Made by a program: the position numbers and the translations under genes. Positions 18,268 through 26,422 of a stretch of 64,000 nucleotides of DNA are shown one piece after another; the first letter of the stretch is position 1; every line of letters starts with the position of its first letter. Below the pieces are notes generated by a model. That model worked only from the letters and a program-made list of their open reading frames with translations. It was not told where the DNA came from and ran no database searches. Source of the DNA: Streptomyces canus (lineage in GTDB: Bacteria; Actinomycetota; Actinomycetes; Streptomycetales; Streptomycetaceae); NCBI RefSeq assembly GCF_001514145.1, contig NZ_KQ948658.1, forward strand, positions 737,274 through 801,273. The letters are read 5' to 3'.

Positions 18268-19806
18268 ATGGCAGAGCCGCAGCCCGTCCTGGAGATGACG
18301 GGCATAGTCAAAGAGTTTCCGGGGGTAAGGGCTCTGTCGGGCGTCGACTTCCGGCTCTTCCCCGGCGAGATCCACGCCCTGATGGGCGAGAACGGGGCAG
18401 GGAAGTCCACCCTGATCAAGGTGCTGACCGGGGTCTACTCCCTGGACGGCGGCACCATCACCCTCGACGGCAAGGCCGTGCGGATCGGCAGCCCGCTGCA
18501 GGCGCAGCAGGCCGGCATCAGCACGGTCTACCAGGAGGTCAACCTCTGCCCCAACCTGTCGGTGGCGGAGAACATCTTCATCGGACGTGAACCCACCCGC
18601 GCGGGCCGCATCCAGTGGAAGCGCATGCGCAAGGAGGCGGCGGAGCTCGTAGACCGCCTCGGCCTCGACATCGACGTCACCGCGCCGCTGTCCTCGTACC
18701 CCCTCGCGGTGCAGCAACTGGTCGCGATCGTACGGTCGGTGGGCACCGGTGACAGCGACGGCGAGGGCTCCGGCACCAAGGTCCTGGTCCTGGACGAGCC
18801 GACCTCCAGCCTCGACCGCGACGAGGTCCTCGAACTGTTCCGCCTGATGCGGCAGTTGAGGGACGAGGGCGTGGCGATCCTCTTCGTCTCCCACTTCCTC
18901 GACCAGATCTACGAGATCTGCGACCGCATGACCGTGCTGCGCAACGGCACCCTGGTGGGCGAGCACATGGTCCGCGACCTCGACCAGGTCGGGCTGATCG
19001 AGCTGATGATCGGCAAGGCCCTGGACCAGCTGGAGGAGCTCCACGACCACCAACTCCACGCGGACGTGGGCGAGTCGCTGATGAAGGCGGAGGGCCTCGG
19101 CAGGACCGGCGGCATCGCCCCCTTCGACCTGGACATCAAGAAGGGCGAGGTCGTCGGCCTCGCGGGCCTGCTCGGCTCCGGCCGCACCGAACTGGCCCGG
19201 CTGCTCTTCGGCGCCGACCAGCCGGACAGCGGCACGGTGACCATCGGCGGCAAGCAGGTCTCCATGAGCGCCCCGAACGACGCCATCGGCGCCGGGGTCG
19301 CGTTCTGCTCGGAGAACCGCAAGACCGAGGGTCTGGTCCCGGATCTGACGGTCCGTGAGAACATCATCCTCGCCCTGCAGGCGGCCCGCGGCTGGACCCG
19401 GCCCATCCCCACCGCGCAGCGCGATGAACTCGTCGCCAAGTACATCAAGGCGCTGGACATCCGCCCCGCCAACCCGGAGGCCAGGGTCGGCCAGTTGAGC
19501 GGCGGAAACCAGCAGAAGGTGCTTCTCGCCCGCTGGCTGATCACCCAGCCGAAGCTGCTGATCCTGGACGAGCCGACGCGCGGCATCGACATCGGTGCCA
19601 AGACGGAGATCCAGAAGCTGGTGGTCTCCCTCTCCGAGGACGGCATGTCCGTGCTCTACATCGCGGCCGAGCTGGAGGAGGTCCTCCGCCTCAGCCACAC
19701 CATCGGGGTGCTGCGCGACCGCAAGCTGGTGGCACAGCTCACCAACGGGCCCGAGATCACCCCCAGCAAGATCCTCGAGACCATCGCGAGCGGAGAACAC
19801 CAGTGA
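18268..19806 (+). CDS. Sugar ABC transporter ATP-binding protein (YtfR type)
   Basis: The 512-residue protein has two ATPase halves. The first has [12 protein letters not shown] and VLVLDEPTSSLDRDEV, but its signature segment is degenerate (LSSYPLAVQQLVAIVRSV). The second has GLLGSGRTELARLL, the signature [15 protein letters not shown] and [16 protein letters not shown]. The ATG at 18268 is preferred because GAGGAG lies seven bases upstream; an ATG at 18253 is in frame but lacks such spacing. It powers import by the YtfT- and YjfF-type permeases encoded downstream with overlapping stop/start signals. A short insert (GTGDSDGEGSGTK) before the first Walker B is unusual. Confidence 0.92.
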   Translation: MAEPQPVLEMTGIVKEFPGVRALSGVDFRLFPGEIHALMGENGAGKSTLIKVLTGVYSLDGGTITLDGKAVRIGSPLQAQQAGISTVYQEVNLCPNLSVAENIFIGREPTRAGRIQWKRMRKEAAELVDRLGLDIDVTAPLSSYPLAVQQLVAIVRSVGTGDSDGEGSGTKVLVLDEPTSSLDRDEVLELFRLMRQLRDEGVAILFVSHFLDQIYEICDRMTVLRNGTLVGEHMVRDLDQVGLIELMIGKALDQLEELHDHQLHADVGESLMKAEGLGRTGGIAPFDLDIKKGEVVGLAGLLGSGRTELARLLFGADQPDSGTVTIGGKQVSMSAPNDAIGAGVAFCSENRKTEGLVPDLTVRENIILALQAARGWTRPIPTAQRDELVAKYIKALDIRPANPEARVGQLSGGNQQKVLLARWLITQPKLLILDEPTRGIDIGAKTEIQKLVVSLSEDGMSVLYIAAELEEVLRLSHTIGVLRDRKLVAQLTNGPEITPSKILETIASGEHQ

Positions 19807-20888
19807 CCACCACCTCCCGCTGGCGAGCACTGACGCGCCACAACCTGTTCTGGCCGGTCGCGGTCCTGGTGGCCCTGCTGCTCGTCAACGTCCCCTTCAC
19901 GCCCGACTTCTTCGCGATCCACATGACGAACGGCCACCTCTACGGCAGCCTCGTGTCGATCGTGCTGTTCGGCTCGCCCCTGATCCTGGTGGCGGTCGGC
20001 ATGACCCTGGTCATCGCCACCGGCGGCATCGACCTCTCGGTCGGCGCCGTGGTCGCCATCACCGGGGCCCTGACCTGTTCGTACATCAGCGACCAGGCCG
20101 ACCAGGGCGCCCTGTCCTCGGTGCTGCTCGCGATGGGCCTCGGCCTGATCGCCGCGGTGGTCTGTGGTCTGTGGAACGGCTTCCTCGTCGCCAGGATGGG
20201 CATCCAGCCCATCATCGCGACCCTCATCATCATGGTCGCCGGCCGTGGTGTCGCCCAGCTGATCACCGACGGCCAGATCATCACCATCAACAGCGAGCCG
20301 TACAAGCTCATCGGCGGCGGCTACTGGCTGACGCTGCCCTTCTCCATCTTCGTGGTGGCCGCGGTCGTGGCCGTCACCGTCCTGCTGACCCGCCGCACGG
20401 CCCTCGGCCTGCTCGTCGAGTCGGTGGGCGGCAACGCCGAGGCCAGTCGTCTGGTGGGCATCCGGTCGATGCGCATCAAGATCATGGTGTACGTGTTCTG
20501 CGCGGTGTGCGCGGGCATCGCGGGCCTGATGATCAGCTCCAACACCTCGGCCGCGGACGGCAACAACGCCGGCCTGTGGATCGAACTCGACGCGATCCTC
20601 GCCGTCGTCATCGGCGGCACCTCGCTGCTCGGCGGACGTTTCTCCATCGGCGGCACGGTCATCGGCGCCCTGGTCATCCAGACCCTCACCACGACGATCT
20701 ACACCATCGGTGTTCCCACCCAGACCAACCTGGTCTTCAAGGCAGCCGTCGTCATCGTCGTGTGCCTGCTCCAGTCCCCGAAGTTCCGCGCCAAGGTCTT
20801 CGGCGCCCGCGCGAAGGCCGCGGGCCCGGCAGTGCCCGCTGCGGCCGCCGAGCCCGCCGACCCCGCTCCCAAGATGGAGGTGTCGTGA
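19803..20888 (+). CDS. Sugar ABC transporter permease (YtfT type)
   Basis: The 361-residue membrane protein has about nine to ten hydrophobic segments and the family signature ATGGIDLSVGAVVAITGAL, then NGFLVARMGIQPIIATLIIM and IGGTSLLGGRFSIGGTVIGALVI. It is one of two different permease subunits in this importer, as in the E. coli galactofuranose system. The GTG start overlaps the ATPase stop by four bases (GTGA), and its own TGA overlaps the next ATG by one base. The last 30 residues are Ala/Pro-rich and probably cytoplasmic. Confidence 0.9.
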   Translation: MTTTSRWRALTRHNLFWPVAVLVALLLVNVPFTPDFFAIHMTNGHLYGSLVSIVLFGSPLILVAVGMTLVIATGGIDLSVGAVVAITGALTCSYISDQADQGALSSVLLAMGLGLIAAVVCGLWNGFLVARMGIQPIIATLIIMVAGRGVAQLITDGQIITINSEPYKLIGGGYWLTLPFSIFVVAAVVAVTVLLTRRTALGLLVESVGGNAEASRLVGIRSMRIKIMVYVFCAVCAGIAGLMISSNTSAADGNNAGLWIELDAILAVVIGGTSLLGGRFSIGGTVIGALVIQTLTTTIYTIGVPTQTNLVFKAAVVIVVCLLQSPKFRAKVFGARAKAAGPAVPAAAAEPADPAPKMEVS

Positions 20889-21919
20889 TGAGTACGACCA
20901 CCAAGACTCCCGCGGCACCGGGCGCGCCGGAGCGCCGTACGCCGTCCAGGTCCGCCCGCCTGCTCGGCGACCGACGGCTGCCCGTCCTCGTCACGGCCGC
21001 CCTGTTCCTCGCGATGTACATCGCCGGCCTCAGCCGCTACCAGAACTACGGCTTCGGTGACTCGCAGGTGTTCCTCAACCTGTTCATCGACAACGGCTAT
21101 CTGCTGGTCGCCGCCGTCGGGGCCACCTTCGTCATCATGTCCGGCGGCATCGACCTGTCGGTGGGCTCGGTGATCGGCTTCACGACGATGCTCACGGCGT
21201 GGCTGGTACAGGACGTGGGCCTGCCCCTGCTCCTGGTGATCCCCATATCCCTGGCCGTGGGAGCGTTCGGCGGCTTCCTCATGGGCTATGTGATCCACAA
21301 CTTCGAGATCCAGCCGTTCATCGTGACGCTCGCCGGTCTCTTCCTCTTCCGGGGTCTGTGCCTGGTCATCAGCAAGGAGTCGATCGCCATCGACGACTCC
21401 GAGGTGAGCAGCCTCGCCCAGACGCGAGTGCCGCTGGGCGTGGGGGAGTTGTCGATCGGCGCCGTCGTGGCCCTGGTCGTCCTGGCCGCGGCCTTCTACG
21501 TCCTCCACTACACCCGTTTCGGACGCCGGGTGTACGCCATCGGCGGCAACGAGCAGTCGGCCCTGCTGATGGGCCTCCCGCTGGGCGGCACGAAGATCGC
21601 GGTCTACACGATGAGCGGCTTCTGCTCCGCGCTGGCCGGGCTGCTCTTCATGCTCTACATCCAGTCCGGTGACCCGCTGCACGCCGTGGGCATGGAACTC
21701 GACGCGATCGCCGCGGTGGTCATCGGCGGCACCCTGCTGACGGGCGGCTCCGGCTATGTCCTGGGCACCCTCTTCGGCGTCCTCGTCCTCGGCCTGATCA
21801 AGAGCATCATCCAGTTCGAGGGCACGCTCAGCTCTTGGTGGACGAAGATCGCCACCGGTGTGCTGCTCTGCGCGTTCATCCTGATCCAGCGCGTGATGAC
21901 GACCCGTAAGAAAACCTGA
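20888..21919 (+). CDS. Sugar ABC transporter permease (YjfF type)
   Basis: The 343-residue protein starts at the ATG that shares one base with the previous stop (TGATG); the open frame extends far upstream but that part is a shadow. It has the signature MSGGIDLSVGSVIGFTTML, then IHNFEIQPFIVTLAGLFLFRG, ISKESIAIDD, YAIGGNEQSALLMGLP and GGTLLTGGSGYVLGTLFGVLVLG, as in YjfF. It pairs with the YtfT-type permease to form the membrane channel. It is the last gene of the plus-strand operon. Confidence 0.9.
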   Translation: MSTTTKTPAAPGAPERRTPSRSARLLGDRRLPVLVTAALFLAMYIAGLSRYQNYGFGDSQVFLNLFIDNGYLLVAAVGATFVIMSGGIDLSVGSVIGFTTMLTAWLVQDVGLPLLLVIPISLAVGAFGGFLMGYVIHNFEIQPFIVTLAGLFLFRGLCLVISKESIAIDDSEVSSLAQTRVPLGVGELSIGAVVALVVLAAAFYVLHYTRFGRRVYAIGGNEQSALLMGLPLGGTKIAVYTMSGFCSALAGLLFMLYIQSGDPLHAVGMELDAIAAVVIGGTLLTGGSGYVLGTLFGVLVLGLIKSIIQFEGTLSSWWTKIATGVLLCAFILIQRVMTTRKKT

Positions 21920-22065
21920 GCCGACCGGGGAACCGGCGATGTCGGTTTCGATGCGATGGGAGTGGAACATCCTCCACCCGCCGCGCCGGAACGGCCGGTT
22001 CCCCACACAACCTTCACAGCTGTCTCTAGGAACGCTACCGGTTGGGAACTTAACCTTCCCGCGTC

Positions 22066-23097
22066 ATGGACTTCTGCCTCCCGTGCCGACGGCACCTCAA
22101 CGGCGCCCTCGCCTGCCCGGGCTGCGGCACCCCCACCCACGAACTGCACGCGTACGCGGCCCAGCCGTACACCGCCATCCCTCCCCTGCAGGAGGCGGCC
22201 GCGGTTCCCGCCGACGGCGGCGTGCACGAGGCGTACGGGACCGAGGGGGCGCGCAGCGGCGCATACGCCGTCGTGTACGGGAGCCAGGGCGCGGGCGAGG
22301 CGTACGAGGCTCAGGTCGCGGACCCTTCGTCCAGGGCCGCTCAAGTGCCCCCCTCGTACGAGAGTGGTCGGGGGAGTGCCGCGTACGGCGATCAGGCCGA
22401 GGCCGGCGCGGCGGCGGAGGCCGGGGAGAGCCGCGACGGGACCGAGCGGCCGGAGGCGGCCGGGGCGGCCGAGCCCGTGGGCGGCGGCCGGGCGGCGCGG
22501 CGACGTGCCCGAGGCCGTGGGGGCCGGGCCGCGCCGGCGCAGGCCGACCCCGAGGACGACCACGACGCCGACGAGTTCGACGAGGGTGACTCCGATGACC
22601 CCACCGGCGGAGCGAGTCGTCGTGATCGCAAAGCCGCAGCTCACCGTCGGCGTCGCCGCCGGACCCTGCTGATCGCCGCCGGCTTCGTGCTCGCGGCCGG
22701 CGGTCTGAGCCTCGCGGAGCTGGGCATGGACGCGCCGGGATCCTCCCCCAAGCCGGCCGCGGCGGGCGGGGAGTCGGCCGAGGGCGGAGCCTCCCCGGAG
22801 GCGAGCGCGTCGGCGTCGAGGGAGACCGACTCCGGCGGAACCGTTCCCTCGAACTCGACTTCCCCGTCGGACTCCGCGTCCCCGTCGCCCTCCGCGTCCA
22901 AGAGCGAGGACGCCGACGCGAGCAGAAGCCCCGACACCCAGTCGGCGACCGGCAAGCCCCCCGGCGCGTCGACCCCCACCGCCACGCCCACGTCCACGAG
23001 CGGTGGCTCGGCCCCCACGGCCACCCCCACCACCGCGGCCCCGAGCCCGGACCCGTCCCCGACGGAGTGCGACCGCTTCCTGTGGTGGTGCACCTGA
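22066..23097 (+). CDS. SCO2400-like zinc-ribbon membrane protein
   Basis: The 343-residue protein begins with two CxxC pairs (Cys4/Cys7 and Cys17/Cys20, MDFCLPCRRHLNGALACPGC) that look like a zinc ribbon. A long Ala/Gly/Glu-rich region follows, then a basic stretch RRDRKAAAHRRRRRR and one membrane segment (about 201-217, LLIAAGFVLAAGGLSLA). The outer part is Ser/Thr/Pro-rich and ends ECDRFLWWCT. Topology should be ribbon inside and linker outside. I recall this start sequence from a Streptomyces family named after SCO2400; its function is unknown. The glycine and serine stretches show no catalytic motif. A terminator hairpin directly follows. Confidence 0.75.
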   Translation: MDFCLPCRRHLNGALACPGCGTPTHELHAYAAQPYTAIPPLQEAAAVPADGGVHEAYGTEGARSGAYAVVYGSQGAGEAYEAQVADPSSRAAQVPPSYESGRGSAAYGDQAEAGAAAEAGESRDGTERPEAAGAAEPVGGGRAARRRARGRGGRAAPAQADPEDDHDADEFDEGDSDDPTGGASRRDRKAAAHRRRRRRTLLIAAGFVLAAGGLSLAELGMDAPGSSPKPAAAGGESAEGGASPEASASASRETDSGGTVPSNSTSPSDSASPSPSASKSEDADASRSPDTQSATGKPPGASTPTATPTSTSGGSAPTATPTTAAPSPDPSPTECDRFLWWCT

Positions 23098-23098
23098 C

Positions 23099-23123
23099 GC
23101 CTTCGCTCATGTGAAGCGAAGGC
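23099..23123 (+). terminator. Hairpin terminator between convergent genes
   Basis: GCCTTCGCT (23099-23107) pairs with AGCGAAGGC (23115-23123) around CATGTGA. It begins two bases after the stop of the zinc-ribbon gene and faces the MarR gene end. Confidence 0.7.
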
Positions 23124-23145
23124 ATGCGTCCGGACCCGTCGGCCC

Positions 23146-23580
23146 CTACGCGTCCCGCATCCGCCGCAACAGATCCCGCAGTGACTCCCGCTCCCCGTGG
23201 GACAGCCCGGCCAGCGGCTCCCGCGCGAACCGCAGCCCCTCCCGCAGCTCCCGGGCCACCTGGACCCCCGCCTCCGTCGCCGCCGCCACCTTGACGCGCC
23301 GGTCCGCGGGATCGGGCCGCCGCTCCACCAGCCCGCGGGCCTCCAGCCGGTCGACTATCCCGGTGACGTTCGACGGCTCGCACTTCAGTTTCTGGGCCAG
23401 CTTGCGCATGGGCAGCGGCCCCAGGGACAGCAGACTCAACAGCCGCGCCTGCGCCCCGGTGAGGAGGTGTTCCGCGGCCGCGTCCTCGTAGTCCGAGTAG
23501 AAGCGGGCCACCACGTCCCCGATGAGCTCCACGACTTCCATGGTCAGCGCGTCGGGCCGGGTCTTGTGAGGTGTGGGCAT
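23146..23580 (-). CDS. MarR-family transcriptional regulator
   Basis: The 144-residue protein has the winged-helix core LTGAQARLLSLLSLGPLPMRKLAQKLKCEPSNVTGIVDRLEARGLVERRPDPADRRVKV, given here by its key parts: helix LTGAQARLL, recognition region CEPSNVTGIVDRL and wing RPDPADRRV. It is divergent from an oxidoreductase gene, with two inverted repeats between them that it probably binds. The single Cys lies in the recognition region, not at the N-terminal position used by OhrR, so redox sensing is doubtful even though ohr is nearby. The ligand is unknown. Confidence 0.88.
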   Translation of the reverse strand: MPTPHKTRPDALTMEVVELIGDVVARFYSDYEDAAAEHLLTGAQARLLSLLSLGPLPMRKLAQKLKCEPSNVTGIVDRLEARGLVERRPDPADRRVKVAAATEAGVQVARELREGLRFAREPLAGLSHGERESLRDLLRRMRDA

Positions 23581-23602
23581 GGGATCCAGGGTACCCCTTT
23601 AC

Positions 23603-23648
23603 TTGACAACCTGAAATATTCAGAGGCATGGTTGTTTCAGGTACTGAA
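23603..23648. promoter_or_regulatory. Promoter with two inverted repeats, likely MarR operators
   Basis: CTGAA-ATA-TTCAG (23611-23623) and TTCAG-GTA-CTGAA (23636-23648) are both 5-3-5 palindromes built from the same half-site in opposite order. A TTGACA hexamer (23603-23608) precedes the first. Both lie between the MarR start and the oxidoreductase start at 23672. Confidence 0.65.
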
Positions 23649-23671
23649 GTAAATGGAAAGGTCCAGGCATC

Positions 23672-24670
23672 ATGATCAACCGCGAATGGCACCTCCTCTC
23701 CCGCCCGGTCGGCTGGCCCAAGCCGGAGGACTTCGCCCTGGTCGAAGCCGAGGTCCCGACCCCCGGTGAGGGCCAGGTGCTGGTCCGGAACAAGTACCTC
23801 TCCGTCGACCCGTACATGCGCGGCCGCATGAGCGCCGCGAAGTCGTACACCGCGCCCTTCGAGCTCGGCAAGGTGATGCAGGGCGGCGCGGTCGGCGAGG
23901 TCGTGGAGTCCAACGCCGAGGGCATCGCCGTGGGCGACCACCTGCTGCACTTCTTCGGCTGGCGCGAGTACGCGGTCGTACGCGCCGAGAGCGCCGTCAA
24001 GGTGGACGCGGACGCCGCGCCCCTGTCGACGTACCTCGGCGTCCTCGGCATGACCGGCCTCACCGCCTATGCCGGCCTCCTGCGCACCGCCTCCTTCAAG
24101 GAGGGCGACTCGGTCTTCGTCTCCGGCGCCGCGGGTGCCGTCGGCAGCCAGGTCGGTCAGATCGCCAAGCTCAAGGGCGCCTCCCGGGTCATCGGCTCCG
24201 CCGGCTCGGACGAGAAGGTCAAGCTGCTCGTCGAGGAGTACGGCTTCGACGCGGCCTTCAACTACAAGAGCGGCAAGGTCAGCGACCAGCTGCGCGAGGC
24301 GGCCCCGGACGGCGTCGACATCTACTTCGACAACGTCGGCGGTGACCACCTGGAGGCCGCCATCGGCTCCCTCAACCAGGGCGGCCGGATCGCGGTCTGC
24401 GGCATGATCTCCGTCTACAACAACACCGAGGCTGCCCCCGGTCCGCGCAACCTCGCCCGTCTGATCCAGACCCGCGGCCGTATCGAGGGCTTCCTGGTCG
24501 GCGACCACTACGACCTCCAGCCGGAGTTCGTCTCCGAGGTCGGCCCCTGGGTGGCGTCCGGGGAGCTCAAGTACCGCGAGACGGTCGTCGAGGGCATCGA
24601 GAACAACCTGGAGGCGTTCCTCGGGGTCCTGCGCGGCGACAACACCGGAAAGATGATCGTCAAGCTGTAG
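23672..24670 (+). CDS. NADP-dependent oxidoreductase (curcumin reductase/LTB4DH type)
   Basis: The 332-residue zinc-free medium-chain reductase has SVDPYMRGRM, KVMQGGAVGEVVES, LGMTGLTAYAGLL, the nucleotide motif VSGAAGAVGSQVGQIAKLKG, GVDIYFDNVGGDHLEAA and CGMISVYNN, all typical of the prostaglandin reductase/CurA group. It reduces activated carbon-carbon double bonds of enals and enones with NADPH in the cytoplasm. It is divergent from the MarR gene, so it is probably derepressed by reactive or phenolic compounds. The ATG has GGAAAGG about 9 bases upstream. Confidence 0.9.
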   Translation: MINREWHLLSRPVGWPKPEDFALVEAEVPTPGEGQVLVRNKYLSVDPYMRGRMSAAKSYTAPFELGKVMQGGAVGEVVESNAEGIAVGDHLLHFFGWREYAVVRAESAVKVDADAAPLSTYLGVLGMTGLTAYAGLLRTASFKEGDSVFVSGAAGAVGSQVGQIAKLKGASRVIGSAGSDEKVKLLVEEYGFDAAFNYKSGKVSDQLREAAPDGVDIYFDNVGGDHLEAAIGSLNQGGRIAVCGMISVYNNTEAAPGPRNLARLIQTRGRIEGFLVGDHYDLQPEFVSEVGPWVASGELKYRETVVEGIENNLEAFLGVLRGDNTGKMIVKL

Positions 24671-24766
24671 CCCTGTGCTGGATTTCCGACATGCGGTAAC
24701 TTCTTTCCGAATTCCGCCGCCGATCGTGGGCGCGAGTCGCGGTGGACCGAGGAGGAAGACAACCGC

Positions 24767-25186
24767 ATGTCCATCCAGCAGGCCGATGTCCTCTACACGG
24801 CCGTCGCCACCGCCGAGAACGGCCGCGACGGCCGTGTCGCCACCGACGACGGCAGGCTCGACGTGGTCGTCGACCCGCCCAAGGAGATGGGCGGCAGCGG
24901 CAGCGGCACCAACCCGGAGCAGCTCTTCGCCGCCGGGTACAGCGCCTGCTTCCAGGGCGCCCTCGGCGTCGTGGCCCGCCAGGAGAAGGCCGACATCTCC
25001 GGCTCGACGGTCACCGCGAAGGTCGGCATCGGGAGGAACAGCGACGGCTTCGGGCTGATCGTCGAGATCTCCGCGACCCTCCCGAACCTCGACGCGGCCA
25101 CGGCCCGGGCCCTCCTTGAGAAGGCCCACCAGGTCTGCCCGTACTCGAAGGCGACCCGCGGGAACATCTCCGTGACGTTCGCCTGA
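24767..25186 (+). CDS. ohr: Organic hydroperoxide resistance protein
   Basis: The 139-residue Ohr/OsmC protein reduces organic hydroperoxides with a pair of cysteines, seen at Cys61 (GYSACFQGAL) and Cys124 (HQVCPYSKA). The GGSGSGTNPEQLFAAGY segment and C-terminal GNISVTFA are family hallmarks, and the length is normal. GAGGAAG precedes the ATG. It lies 96 bases behind the oxidoreductase gene, so a shared oxidative or electrophile stress role is likely. The usual OhrR regulator is not clearly present; the MarR protein at 23146 lacks its sensing cysteine position. A strong terminator follows. Confidence 0.95.
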   Translation: MSIQQADVLYTAVATAENGRDGRVATDDGRLDVVVDPPKEMGGSGSGTNPEQLFAAGYSACFQGALGVVARQEKADISGSTVTAKVGIGRNSDGFGLIVEISATLPNLDAATARALLEKAHQVCPYSKATRGNISVTFA

Positions 25187-25208
25187 CGGAGCTCGTTGGT
25201 CGTACAGG

Positions 25209-25247
25209 GCGGAGGCGGCACTCCTGGACGTGGGGTGCCGCCTCCGC
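25209..25247 (+). terminator. Bidirectional terminator after ohr
   Basis: GCGGAGGCGGCACTCC (25209-25224) pairs with GGGGTGCCGCCTCCGC (25232-25247) with one wobble pair around a seven-base loop. It lies between ohr and the convergent serine hydrolase gene. Confidence 0.8.
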
Positions 25248-25261
25248 TCATGCCCGATGAC

Positions 25262-26413
25262 TCATACGGACAGCGCCGCCCGGTGTACGGCCCGCACGAA
25301 CCGCTCGTTCTCCGGCGCCGCGCCTCCCGGGAACGCCATCCGGCGCCGGGTGTAGCCGTAGGCCAGGCCGCTGCGGGGATCGGCGAAGGCCTGGGAGCCG
25401 CCGGCGCCGCTGTGTCCGAAGGCGCCGGCACCGAGGAAGGGGTGCCACATGTCGGCCGTGGCCTGGAAGCCCAGTCCGTAGGACTTGTGGGCGCGGGCCA
25501 CCAGGTCGTAGCCGACGGATTGGATCTGGCCCACCTCCGCGATGGTGTCCGGCTTCAGCAAGGGCGGCCGGTCGGCCACTTCGCTGATCGCCGCCGCGTA
25601 CATCCCGGCCAGCCCGCGGGCGGCCGCCACTCCGCCCGCCGATGCCGGCCCCTTCGCCCGTACGGCACGGGAGTTGGCGTAGCCCACCAGGTCACCCGGG
25701 TCCGGCACCTGCTGGTTGAAGGCGATCGCGGCCAGGGTGTGCGGACCTGTAGGCGCCGCGTCCAGCAGGGCCTGCTGCTCGGCGGTGGTGGCCATCGGCT
25801 GCACGGAGCGGTAACGGGGTTCCAGCGCCTCGGGCAGCCCCAGGTGGAAGTCCAGCCCGTACGGCGCCCGGATCCGCTCCTCGTACACCTCCTGGAGCGA
25901 ACGGCCCGTCGCCCGGCGCACGATCTCACCGCTGAGCGCGCCGATCACCAGCGCGTGATACCCGAAGGCCGTGCCGGGGCGCCAGAACGGCTTCTGGTCC
26001 GCGAGCCGTTCCGCCACCGCCCGGTCGTCCGTCAGCTCCTGCGCGCTGAACCCGGCGTCCAGCCCGATCACCCCGGCCCGGTGCGCCAGCAGATCGCGCA
26101 GGGTCAGCTGGCCCTTGCCCTCGGCCCCGAACTCCGGCCAGTAGTAGGTCACTTTGCGGTCCAGCTCCAGCGTTCCCTCCTGGACCAGGAGGGCGGCCAC
26201 CAGATGGGCGGCACCCTTGGTCGACGAGAACACGCCGTAGAGGGAGTCCGGTCCGACGCCCTCGCCCGCCCACAGGTCGACGACCCGCCGACCGTGCACA
26301 TACGCGCTCAACTGCCCCTCGTAGTCGGGCCGTTCGCCCGCCACGAAGGCGGCGAACTGCTCGCGCACCGCCTCGAAGCCGTCCGCGACGGTGCCGTGGA
26401 TCTCCTGCGTCAT
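25262..26413 (-). CDS. Serine hydrolase, beta-lactamase/esterase EstB type
   Basis: The 383-residue cytoplasmic protein has the class C/S12 nucleophile motif SSTKG (SxxK) near residue 68, GYHALVIGAL at the position of the Tyr motif, and HSGAGGS as the third motif. PEFGAEGKGQLTLRDLLAHRAGV is typical of EstB-like esterases rather than true beta-lactamases. No signal peptide is seen, so it probably hydrolyses small esters inside the cell. It lies nine bases downstream of the M14 carboxypeptidase gene stop on the same strand, so the two may be one transcript. Confidence 0.88.
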   Translation of the reverse strand: MTQEIHGTVADGFEAVREQFAAFVAGERPDYEGQLSAYVHGRRVVDLWAGEGVGPDSLYGVFSSTKGAAHLVAALLVQEGTLELDRKVTYYWPEFGAEGKGQLTLRDLLAHRAGVIGLDAGFSAQELTDDRAVAERLADQKPFWRPGTAFGYHALVIGALSGEIVRRATGRSLQEVYEERIRAPYGLDFHLGLPEALEPRYRSVQPMATTAEQQALLDAAPTGPHTLAAIAFNQQVPDPGDLVGYANSRAVRAKGPASAGGVAAARGLAGMYAAAISEVADRPPLLKPDTIAEVGQIQSVGYDLVARAHKSYGLGFQATADMWHPFLGAGAFGHSGAGGSQAFADPRSGLAYGYTRRRMAFPGGAAPENERFVRAVHRAALSV

Positions 26414-26422
26414 CCGCTCTCC

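Noticed and set aside
23146..23580. MarR protein as the OhrR regulator of ohr.
   Set aside because: It lacks the N-terminal sensing cysteine, and its divergent partner with twin operators is the oxidoreductase, not ohr.
22097..25129. A very long minus-strand open frame (about 1000 codons) across the zinc-ribbon, MarR, oxidoreductase and ohr genes.
   Set aside because: It is the antisense shadow of well-identified genes; long antisense frames are common in Streptomyces because stop codons are AT-rich.
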